In this document: piece by piece, positions 8,480-15,721 of the stretch
Layout of the letters: each line of letters opens with the position of its first letter
Position numbering within the stretch: the stretch's first letter is position 1
Assembly: GCF_024710845.1 (NCBI RefSeq)
Contig: NZ_JANJTZ010000033.1
Coordinates: 1-64,000 of the forward strand
Length of the DNA: 64,000 nucleotides
Direction: 5' to 3'
Source of the DNA: Mesorhizobium sp.
GTDB lineage: Bacteria; Pseudomonadota; Alphaproteobacteria; Rhizobiales; Rhizobiaceae
Made by a program: the position numbers and the translations under genes
Notes under the pieces: model-generated
The model's input: only the letters and a program-made list of their open reading frames with translations
The model's database searches: none
Told to the model about the DNA's origin: nothing

Positions 8480-9088
8480 TCAGCGCTCGCCCATCACGCC
8501 GCGGGACTTCCACTGATCGAGCGGCATGACATCGGGCTTGCCGCCCATCGGCTCGTACCAGCTGTCGATCGCCCATCTCGCACCACCCTTCTCGGACAGT
8601 ACCGCGGTGGAATGCGGGTAACGGGCGTCCGCGAAGAAGCCGCGCGACACGTTCGATTCCACCCGATGGTGGCGAATGAGACCCCTGCCCTGCAGATAGA
8701 GCAGCAGCGTGCGCGTATTGGTCGATTCGTCGATGCAATCCATCTGCCCCAGCCGCCCTGATTGCGCGAGCGACGATTTCGCCGTGTCGCGAACCCCGAT
8801 CGCCTGGCCGGCGCGCGTCTCGAAATAGGCCACGGCGGAAGCAACCGCTTGCCGTTCCGCTTTCGCCGACCCCTTGCCACCCGCCATGATCGACGCGAAA
8901 CGGCCGGCATCCGCCGAGGTAAGCGGAAGCGTGGTGCGGTTGCGACAATCGAAACCGTGACAGACGGCGAGCTTCGAGACGGTCGTCTCCTTCTTCACCG
9001 ACGTGTAGTTCGACGAGGTTGAGACGCATCCGGTCGCCAGCGGCATGATGAGGGCGAGGATCGTGAACAGGCTGAGTCTTTGATGCAT
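8480..9088 (-). CDS. Putative lipoprotein of unknown function
   Basis: The 202-residue protein starts MHQRLSLFTILALIMPLATGC, a signal peptide with a lipobox (LATG-C, Cys about residue 21). The mature part contains a CHGFDCRNRTTLPL segment (Cys pair) and CIDESTNTRTLLLYLQ, and ends with AIDSWYEPMGGKPDVMPLDQW. I recognise no named family; similar hypothetical lipoproteins occur in Rhizobiales. The start at 9088 is preferred over 9124 because only it puts the signal peptide at the N-terminus. It is divergent from trmFO. Confidence 0.75.
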   Translation of the reverse strand: MHQRLSLFTILALIMPLATGCVSTSSNYTSVKKETTVSKLAVCHGFDCRNRTTLPLTSADAGRFASIMAGGKGSAKAERQAVASAVAYFETRAGQAIGVRDTAKSSLAQSGRLGQMDCIDESTNTRTLLLYLQGRGLIRHHRVESNVSRGFFADARYPHSTAVLSEKGGARWAIDSWYEPMGGKPDVMPLDQWKSRGVMGER

Positions 9089-9171
9089 GGCGAGGACACT
9101 AGTCGGCCCGCGGAATGCACGCAATCCGCGAGACGTTGTGTTTTGACGCCTCCGCGACTATTCCACCGTTC

Positions 9172-10596
9172 ATGAGCGACAAACCCATTCACGTCATCGG
9201 CGGCGGCCTCGCCGGGTCGGAAGCCGCCTGGCAGATCGCGAGCGCCGGCGTGCCGGTCGTCCTGCACGAGATGCGCGGCCTGCGCGGCACCGAAGCGCAC
9301 AAGACCGAGGGGCTGGCCGAGCTCGTCTGCTCGAATTCCTTCCGCTCGGACGACGCGGAATCGAACGCCGTCGGACTGCTGCATGCCGAGATGCGCCTGG
9401 CCGGATCGCTGATCATGGCCTGCGGCGATGCCCACCAGGTGCCCGCGGGAGGAGCACTCGCGGTCGACCGCGATGGATTCTCGGACGCCGTGACCGCACG
9501 TCTCTCGTCGCACCCGCTGGTAACCATTATTCGCGAGGAGATCACCGGCCTTCCGCCCGCGGGGTGGGACCAGGCGATCATCGCGACCGGCCCCCTGACC
9601 GCGCCGTCGCTCGCCGAAGCGATTCGCGCCGAAACCGGCGCCGATGCCCTCGCCTTCTTCGACGCCATCGCGCCGATCGTCCATTTCGACACGATCGACA
9701 TGACGAAAGCGTGGTTCCAGTCGCGCTACGACAAGGTCGGTCCCGGCGGCACCGGCAAGGACTACATCAACTGCCCGATGGACAAGGACCAGTACCTGGC
9801 CTTCGTCGAGGCGCTGAACGAGGGCGGCAAGACCGAGTTCAAGCAATGGGAAGGCACGCCCTATTTCGACGGCTGCCTGCCGATCGAGGTGATGGCGGAG
9901 CGCGGCGTCGAGACGCTGCGCCACGGGCCGATGAAGCCGATGGGCCTGACCAACGCGCACAACCCGACGGTCAAGGCCTATGCCGTGGTGCAGCTTCGCC
10001 AGGACAATGCGCTCGGCACGCTCTACAACATGGTCGGCTTCCAGACCAAGCTGAAGCACGGCGAGCAGACACGCATCTTCCGCATGATCCCGGGTCTGGA
10101 GAACGCCGAGTTCGCCCGACTCGGCGGCCTTCATCGCAACACCTACATCAACTCGCCGACTCTGCTGACCGGCGACCTTCAGCTCAAAAGCCGTCCGGGC
10201 CTGCGTTTTGCCGGACAGATCACCGGCTGCGAGGGCTATGTCGAGAGCGCCTCGATCGGCCTTCTGTCAGGCCGCTTCGCCGCCGCGGAGCGGATTGGCC
10301 GAGCACCCTCGCTGCCGCCGGCAACCACGGCCTTCGGCGCGCTGCTCGGCCACATCACCGGCGGGCACATCGTCTCTGACGATGAACCGGGAAAACGCTC
10401 GTTCCAGCCGATGAACATCAATTTCGGCCTGTTTCCGCCGCTGGAGGCTGGCACGAAGCTCAAGCCGGACGATTTCGAGGGGCGCTTCCGCGGCAAGGAC
10501 AAGTCGGTGGCGAAGAAGAAAGCGATCACCGCGAGGGCCTTGGCGGATTGCAGGACCTGGCTTGGCCTCGTCTCAGGCGCGAGGGCGGCCGAATAG
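9172..10596 (+). CDS. trmFO: FADH2/folate-dependent tRNA (uracil-5-)-methyltransferase
   Basis: Makes ribothymidine at position 54 of tRNA using methylenetetrahydrofolate and FADH2. The product is 474 aa from ATG 9172. It has an N-terminal FAD-binding GIDA-type motif ([17 protein letters not shown], residues 6-22), [12 protein letters not shown] carrying the first catalytic-type Cys (about residue 53), [11 protein letters not shown] with the second Cys (about 201), [22 protein letters not shown], and a C-terminal [20 protein letters not shown] flavin segment. It is distinguished from MnmG by length and these motifs. Convergent with the HD-GYP gene, 30 nt away. Confidence 0.95.
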   Translation: MSDKPIHVIGGGLAGSEAAWQIASAGVPVVLHEMRGLRGTEAHKTEGLAELVCSNSFRSDDAESNAVGLLHAEMRLAGSLIMACGDAHQVPAGGALAVDRDGFSDAVTARLSSHPLVTIIREEITGLPPAGWDQAIIATGPLTAPSLAEAIRAETGADALAFFDAIAPIVHFDTIDMTKAWFQSRYDKVGPGGTGKDYINCPMDKDQYLAFVEALNEGGKTEFKQWEGTPYFDGCLPIEVMAERGVETLRHGPMKPMGLTNAHNPTVKAYAVVQLRQDNALGTLYNMVGFQTKLKHGEQTRIFRMIPGLENAEFARLGGLHRNTYINSPTLLTGDLQLKSRPGLRFAGQITGCEGYVESASIGLLSGRFAAAERIGRAPSLPPATTAFGALLGHITGGHIVSDDEPGKRSFQPMNINFGLFPPLEAGTKLKPDDFEGRFRGKDKSVAKKKAITARALADCRTWLGLVSGARAAE

Positions 10597-10626
10597 GCGC
10601 CGAATGCCGCGGATTCTCTAGGCTGC

Positions 10627-12060
10627 TCAATCCCAGCGCAGTGACGGAACCTCGCTCAGGCCGTTGCCGGCAAGCCGCGCAACGGCTCGCTTCAGTGCCG
10701 CCACGCAGGCTCCGTCGAACGCGGTCCCCGTATCTTTGTCCAAGATCGCAAAGGCCGCTTCCACTTTCATGGCCTTGCGATAGGGCCGGTCGGCAGTGAC
10801 CGCGTCGAAAACGTCCGCCACCGTCAGCATGCGCACCTCCGCGACGATAGCGTCGCCGGCGAGGCCAAGCGGATAGCCCTTGCCGTCGAGGCGCTCGTGA
10901 TGCGCCCCGGCGATGTCCGAAAGATCCCGGAATATGGCAACCTGACGCAGGATGTCGGCGCTGTGGGCCGGGTGGCTTCGGATGGAGATCCACTCGCTTT
11001 CCTCGGGCCTGCCCGGCTTGTCGAGGATCTGATTTGAGACGGCCAGCTTGCCGATATCGTGTAGCAGGGCCGCGCGGCGCAGCCAGCGTCGATGCTCCGC
11101 ATCAAGCCCCATCTCTTCGGCGATCATGTCCGTGAACAGGGTGACCCGCCGCGAATGTCCCGCCGTGAAGGGGCTCTTGGCGTCGATCACGTCGGCGAAG
11201 GCCGCCGCGATATCGTCGACATAGTCGTCGTCGAGCGGCGCACTCGAGCGCGCCGGCGCCAGGTCCGAAAGATGGCGGTCGAGTGCGTCTCCCTCGATCG
11301 CTCGCCAGAAGGCGGCCAGCTTCTCCGCGGCCAGGAACGCATCCACCACTGCTGGATCGAACCATGTGCCGCGACGAGCCAGGATTTCGGCCCTCGCAGC
11401 GGCGCGGCCGCCCTCCTTGTGGAAGATGTCGGCGACTTGGGCCACCAGCGCGATTCGCGATGCCACCGGGATAGCTTCGCCGACCCTGCCCTCCGGCTTG
11501 CCGGAACCGTCCCAATGTTCGTCGAGCCAGCGGATGCCGTCCTGCACTTCGGCCGGAAAGCGCATCTTCGCGGCAATGTCGGCGCCGCGGTGGCAGCGTG
11601 TTTCGATCAGCTCGCGCGAGATCTCGCCGCCGTTGCGCAGGATGTTGAGGATCGCGCGCACGCGTTCGGCGAATCCGGACTGGATGCCGGTCTTGTCCAT
11701 GACGAAGCGCAGCGCCGCCGCGAGACTGCCGTCGATCGTCTTGAAGTCGCGTTTGAACGAAATATCGTCGGCGAGGTAGAGTTCGCAAATGCGGGCCGCG
11801 TTGCTGGAACAGCCGAGATCCTTCAGCAAGGCGGTGAAGTAGATGTCGGACAGCGCCTCGGCGGTGAGGCCCATCTGCATGCCGATCTGCGTTCCGATCC
11901 AGCACGCGCGCTGGCAATGTCCCTTCGGTTGCCCCTCTGTCAGATCGAGTGCGTGGCTGAGCGCGCCGAGCAGTTCGGCGACGTTCAGCGACGGGGCGCC
12001 GGCGGGCACCGGCGTTGCGACGACAGACCAGGCGGACATCAAAGGGAGGGCGTTCGACAT
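10627..12060 (-). CDS. Tandem HD-GYP protein, putative cyclic-di-GMP phosphodiesterase
   Basis: The 477-residue cytoplasmic protein ends with a complete HD-GYP domain (residues about 285-470): AGHSRRVTLF, LLHDIGKL with the HD pair, and HHERLDGKGYP with the GYP motif, followed by LTVADVFDAVTADRPYR. The N-terminal half (about 28-245) reads as a second, degenerate copy: GHCQRACWIG, LLKDLG in place of the HD motif, HWDGSGKPEG in place of HHE.DGKGYP, LVAQVADIF and GTWFDPAVVDAF. The C-terminal copy should hydrolyse c-di-GMP; the N-terminal copy may be regulatory. Divergent from the crotonase gene. Confidence 0.88.
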   Translation of the reverse strand: MSNALPLMSAWSVVATPVPAGAPSLNVAELLGALSHALDLTEGQPKGHCQRACWIGTQIGMQMGLTAEALSDIYFTALLKDLGCSSNAARICELYLADDISFKRDFKTIDGSLAAALRFVMDKTGIQSGFAERVRAILNILRNGGEISRELIETRCHRGADIAAKMRFPAEVQDGIRWLDEHWDGSGKPEGRVGEAIPVASRIALVAQVADIFHKEGGRAAARAEILARRGTWFDPAVVDAFLAAEKLAAFWRAIEGDALDRHLSDLAPARSSAPLDDDYVDDIAAAFADVIDAKSPFTAGHSRRVTLFTDMIAEEMGLDAEHRRWLRRAALLHDIGKLAVSNQILDKPGRPEESEWISIRSHPAHSADILRQVAIFRDLSDIAGAHHERLDGKGYPLGLAGDAIVAEVRMLTVADVFDAVTADRPYRKAMKVEAAFAILDKDTGTAFDGACVAALKRAVARLAGNGLSEVPSLRWD

Positions 12061-12179
12061 GCCCCGACAGTAGCCGTCAGTTCGTTACGTCTGGTAAACC
12101 GCTCCACGAACCGTTTTCATTACTGATCACGGTTGCGCGAGATGCTTCGCCGGCAACGCGGAAAATGACCGAGGACCGA

Positions 12180-13010
12180 ATGGACAGCCTGACCAGCACC
12201 TTCTTTACCGTGACGCGCGACGGACCGATCGCAATCCTTGCGATGAACCGGCCGGACAAGGCCAACGGCATGACGCCCGACTTCTGGGCCGACCTGCCGC
12301 GCCTGATGGACGAACTCGGCCGCGACGAGACCGTGCGGGTCGCGATCCTGCGCGGCGAAGGCAGGCATTTCACCGGCGGGATGGATCTGGCCGCCTTTGC
12401 CGACATCGCAAAACTGTTCGAGAGCGAGCCGGGCCGCGCCGCCTATGCGATGCGCGACACCATTCTGAGGCTGCAGGACGCGTTCAATGCGATCGAGCGG
12501 ACCCGCTTCCCGGTGATCGCGGAAATCCACGGGGCCTGCATCGGCGCCGGCATCGACCTGATCACCGCCTGCGACCTGCGTCTTGCGTCGGAGGAAGCCT
12601 ATTTCTCCATCGAGGAGATCCACATCGGCATGGCGGCGGATGTCGGCACGCTGCAACGCCTGCCGAAGCTGATTTCGCCCTCCATCGCCGCCGAACTCGC
12701 CTACACGGGCCGGCGCTTCATGGCGGACGAGGCAAGGGCGATCGGCCTGCTGTCGCAGGTGCTTCCCGATCGCGAAGCTCTCGAGAGCGCCTCGAGACAG
12801 CTCGCCCTGCGGATTGCCGAAAAATCGCCTCTGGCAATCGCCGGCATCAAGCGCAACCTCGCTTACGCACGCGACCATTCGGTCGCCGACGGGCTGGACT
12901 ACATCGCCACCTGGAACGCCGGCATGCTGCGCGGGGCGGACCTGATGACGGCGGTTCAGGCCAAGATGGCGAAGACCAAGGCGACGTTTGCGGATCTGCT
13001 GAAGGCTTAG
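12180..13010 (+). CDS. Crotonase family enoyl-CoA hydratase/isomerase (dienoyl-CoA isomerase type)
   Basis: The 276-residue protein has the crotonase fold with the oxyanion-hole segments FTGGMDL (about 65-71) and HGACIGAGIDL. Acidic residues occur in LITACDLRL, SIEEIHIG and AADVGTLQRLPK, the positions of Asp/Glu/Asp in mammalian delta3,5-delta2,4-dienoyl-CoA isomerase (ECH1). This fits an isomerase in degradation of unsaturated fatty acids better than a plain hydratase. ATG 12180 (gagg, 5-nt spacing) is preferred over the in-frame ATG 12165. It faces the HD-GYP gene across about 120 nt. Confidence 0.85.
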   Translation: MDSLTSTFFTVTRDGPIAILAMNRPDKANGMTPDFWADLPRLMDELGRDETVRVAILRGEGRHFTGGMDLAAFADIAKLFESEPGRAAYAMRDTILRLQDAFNAIERTRFPVIAEIHGACIGAGIDLITACDLRLASEEAYFSIEEIHIGMAADVGTLQRLPKLISPSIAAELAYTGRRFMADEARAIGLLSQVLPDREALESASRQLALRIAEKSPLAIAGIKRNLAYARDHSVADGLDYIATWNAGMLRGADLMTAVQAKMAKTKATFADLLKA

Positions 13011-13014
13011 GGCA

Positions 13015-13971
13015 TCACTCCGCAGGCTTTAGCCCCTGCCCCGCGCCGGGCAGCCCCGGCTTGCCGGCTTCCGAAGGATTCCTTCGCACATAGTCGGCCT
13101 TCAGGCTCTCCGACGTATCGCGCGAGCCGTCATGGCTCCAGCCCGGCGGCATGAACAGGTAGCCGAGCCGCTGGCGCAGCGTCAGACCCGGGCGGAAGAC
13201 GTCCTTGAAGATGCCGACATATTCGTGGAACGCGACTTTCAGCGGATTGAAGGTGCCGATGTTCCTGACGATGCCGTAGCGTGGCCGGTCCTCCTCGAGC
13301 TCTTCGACGAAGGTGCCGAACATCCTGTCCCAGATGACCAGCGTGCCGGCGTAATTCGCATCGAGGTAGCGGGGATTGGTGGCGTGATGAACGCGGTGGT
13401 GCGAGGGCGTGTTGAACACGAACTCGAACCAGCGCGGCAGCTTGCCGATCGCCTCGGTGTGGATCCAGAACTGCCAGACCAGGTTGAAGCCGAAGACGAA
13501 GACGATGACCGCCGGATGGAAGCCGAGCAGCACCAGCGGAGCCTGCAGCACGAACATGCCGGTGAACAGGCCGGTCCAGCTCTGCCGAAGCGCCGTCGAC
13601 AGATTGTAGTGCTGGCTGGAATGGTGGTTGACGTGCTCGGCCCAAACCCAGCGCACCCGGTGCGCGATGCGGTGGTACCAATAATAGCGCAGATCGTCGA
13701 GCAGGAAGGCGGCGACGAACACCCAGACCGAGAGGCCGAGGTCAAAGATGCGGTACTGCCACAGCCACGCGAGCGCAGTGAACGAAACGACGCCGAGCAG
13801 CAGACCGGCAACGACGTTGCCGGTTCCCATGAGCAGGCTCGTCAATGCGTCGCGCGTCTCGAACTCGCCCTTGGCGCGGCCGCTGCGCACCAGCCAGAGC
13901 TCCAGCAGGATGGCGATGACGAAGAACGGGATCGCGATCTCGGTCACATTCGGGAACGAATAGGTCTCCAT
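13015..13971 (-). CDS. Sterol desaturase / fatty acid hydroxylase family protein
   Basis: The 318-residue membrane protein carries the three histidine clusters of the di-iron hydroxylase superfamily: HRIAH (about residue 102), HVNHHSSQHYN (about 115-125) and HHRVHHATN (about 199-207). It has four or so hydrophobic helices, starting with IAIPFFVIAILLELWLV. The substrate is unknown; bacterial members act on lipids, carotenoids or hopanoids. ATG 13971 overlaps the stop of the upstream gene (TGATG), so the pair is an operon; the GTG at 13974 is less likely. Convergent with the crotonase gene. Confidence 0.88.
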   Translation of the reverse strand: METYSFPNVTEIAIPFFVIAILLELWLVRSGRAKGEFETRDALTSLLMGTGNVVAGLLLGVVSFTALAWLWQYRIFDLGLSVWVFVAAFLLDDLRYYWYHRIAHRVRWVWAEHVNHHSSQHYNLSTALRQSWTGLFTGMFVLQAPLVLLGFHPAVIVFVFGFNLVWQFWIHTEAIGKLPRWFEFVFNTPSHHRVHHATNPRYLDANYAGTLVIWDRMFGTFVEELEEDRPRYGIVRNIGTFNPLKVAFHEYVGIFKDVFRPGLTLRQRLGYLFMPPGWSHDGSRDTSESLKADYVRRNPSEAGKPGLPGAGQGLKPAE

Positions 13972-14399
13972 CACGCAGCCCTCCTGCCTTCTATCGTTTC
14001 GGACAATAGTTGAGCGACCCGGTCGGCATCGGCAGCATTCTCGAACTCGAACCGCGCGCCAGGGAAGGTGAAATCCGAAAAGCGGATCAGGATGGCTGAC
14101 GGACCGCTGCGTCTCAAGGATGCGACGTCCATCGGCCCGTAGAGCCGCGTCAGGAACTTGGCGCCCACAGCATGAACCAGGCCGGCCCGGCCGTCCGCGA
14201 GTTCGAGAAATGCCGAACGGCGGTCGAGCGTCACATGGGTCCGACCGATGGTCAGGTTCGGAAAGTCGATCGCGAAACGTTCGCGCGCAGCGTCAGGTGT
14301 ATCGAGCGACGCTCCGCGGCTTCCTCCCGTGAAATGGATCGCAGCCACGATCATGCCGACTCCGATCACGACCAGTGCGGCGAGAACCGGCAAACTCAT
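13971..14399 (-). CDS. Hypothetical protein with one membrane anchor
   Basis: The 142-residue product has an N-terminal hydrophobic segment (LPVLAALVVIGVGMIVAAIHF, residues 3-23) and a soluble remainder containing FPNLTIGRTHVTLDRRSAFL. I do not recognise the family. Its stop codon overlaps the start of the sterol-desaturase gene by one base, so the two are co-translated and may act together in the membrane. The 14400-14479 stretch upstream holds its promoter and no gene. Confidence 0.7.
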   Translation of the reverse strand: MSLPVLAALVVIGVGMIVAAIHFTGGSRGASLDTPDAARERFAIDFPNLTIGRTHVTLDRRSAFLELADGRAGLVHAVGAKFLTRLYGPMDVASLRRSGPSAILIRFSDFTFPGARFEFENAADADRVAQLLSETIEGRRAA

Positions 14400-14479
14400 C
14401 CTGGTTCCTCCTCAGCCTCGGGCATCGTCGCGCGCCCTTGCAGCGGAACATAGCAGCTTTGACGTTTACGTCAAAATGT

Positions 14480-15313
14480 TCACCAGCCACCCCGGGCGCG
14501 GCGAAACAGAGTCCAATGGCGGCGCAGCGCCGAAACGTCGGGCGCCGGCAAATGCCAAGCGGTGGACGGATCGATCCTATCGAGCCGGGCCGACGCGGTC
14601 GCCAGCGGCAGGAAAGCGGAACGCAGGGACAGGGGAAGAGCGGGCGCTCCGGCGAGGAATGCCCGAAGATGCTCGCTGGCCAGCGATTTCATCGCGCCCA
14701 CCGCCAAAGCGATTGCATCGGCGGGTGCTCCGGCGAGATAGGCTTCCCGGTCGAGTCCGGATGCCGCGAGCACTTCCGGCGGCACGAAGCACTGGCCCCG
14801 CCTGCGGTGGAGCGGCATCAGACGTAGGAGCCGAATGATGCCGGTCACGCACCCGGCATGGCCCGACAATCCGGCTGCTTGCGCCGCCGCATCCGGATCC
14901 AGCACCAGCGCCGCAAGCTGGAACACGGCCGAGACCGTCTCGCCGCAATAGCCTTCGAGGTCGGTCCTGCTCGGCATCGGATCGTCGTAGAGGTCGAAAG
15001 TGCGGGCTTCCAGATAGTCGAGAAACGATTGCAGCGGCAGTCGATGGCTCGCGATCGTCTCCAGCAACGATGCCGCGATGGGGTGCCCGCCACCCGCTTC
15101 GCCGGCCGAAAGGACGTCGCGCCACCATTGCAGCCTGATCTCGCCGGGCATCGGTTCCGAGACGAGGTCGCGGACACGCGCGATCTCGGCGTCGAAGGCG
15201 TAGATCGAAAGGAGCCCCTGTCGTTTGCCCTCGGGAGCATAGAGAACGCTGAGATACCGGTCCTCGTCGGCCTTGCGGACGAGATCGGCGAGATATGGGT
15301 CAGGACCCGCCAT
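14480..15313 (-). CDS. Squalene/phytoene synthase-like protein (NDUFAF6-like)
   Basis: The 277-residue protein belongs to the squalene/phytoene synthase superfamily: PYLADLVRKADEDRYLSVLYAP, YAFDAEIARVRDLVSEPMPGEIRLQWWRD and YCGETVSAVFQLA are typical. The two Asp-rich metal motifs of true synthases are weak: DAEIARVRD stands where DDIVDD would be, and the second is not obvious. The length and the IRLQWWRD segment match the NDUFAF6/Sicily subgroup, complex I assembly factors in mitochondria. It lies directly downstream of the Mth938-like gene with no gap, and of secDF. A carotenoid or hopanoid synthase role is less likely. Confidence 0.8.
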   Translation of the reverse strand: MAGPDPYLADLVRKADEDRYLSVLYAPEGKRQGLLSIYAFDAEIARVRDLVSEPMPGEIRLQWWRDVLSAGEAGGGHPIAASLLETIASHRLPLQSFLDYLEARTFDLYDDPMPSRTDLEGYCGETVSAVFQLAALVLDPDAAAQAAGLSGHAGCVTGIIRLLRLMPLHRRRGQCFVPPEVLAASGLDREAYLAGAPADAIALAVGAMKSLASEHLRAFLAGAPALPLSLRSAFLPLATASARLDRIDPSTAWHLPAPDVSALRRHWTLFRRARGGW

Positions 15314-15718
15314 TCAGTCGACCGCGACGAGCGCGGCGGCCACGGCACGCTCCTCGGCAAGCAGCACGTTGAAGGTGCGCAGCGCAGCTCCTGTCGACAT
15401 CGGCTCGCAGGCGATGCCTGCCGCGCGCAGCGCCTCGCGTACCGGCTTCGGCAGCGGACGCAAATCCCGTCCTGTGCCGATCAGCAGGATCTCGATATCG
15501 GCGCTCTCGGCCAGAACCTTGGCCAGATCGTCGATGTCGACCGCGGGTGCATCCTTTGGCTCCCAGCCGTAGATGCCGGACGGCAGGCACAGCAGAGAGC
15601 CGCGGTGCGACATGTCCGCGAAGCGGAAGCCGCCATTGCCATAGGAGTCGATCGGCGCGCGGCCCGGGAAATGCGCTTCCCGCATGATGATGCCCGGGCC
15701 GTTGGGGGCCTGAGCCAT
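15314..15718 (-). CDS. Mth938-like domain protein (NDUFAF3-like)
   Basis: The 134-residue protein matches the Mth938/DUF498 family: IDSYGNGGFRFADMSHRGSLLCLPSGIYGW, EILLIGTGRDLRPLP and a C-terminal AALRTFNVLLAEERAVAAALV (split here as FNVLLAEERAVAAAL). The human member NDUFAF3 is a complex I assembly factor, and the bacterial homologues have been noted next to sec genes. Here it lies 3 nt after secDF and abuts the NDUFAF6-like gene, so all three are probably one operon. The bacterial function is not proven. Confidence 0.88.
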   Translation of the reverse strand: MAQAPNGPGIIMREAHFPGRAPIDSYGNGGFRFADMSHRGSLLCLPSGIYGWEPKDAPAVDIDDLAKVLAESADIEILLIGTGRDLRPLPKPVREALRAAGIACEPMSTGAALRTFNVLLAEERAVAAALVAVD

Positions 15719-15721
15719 GCG

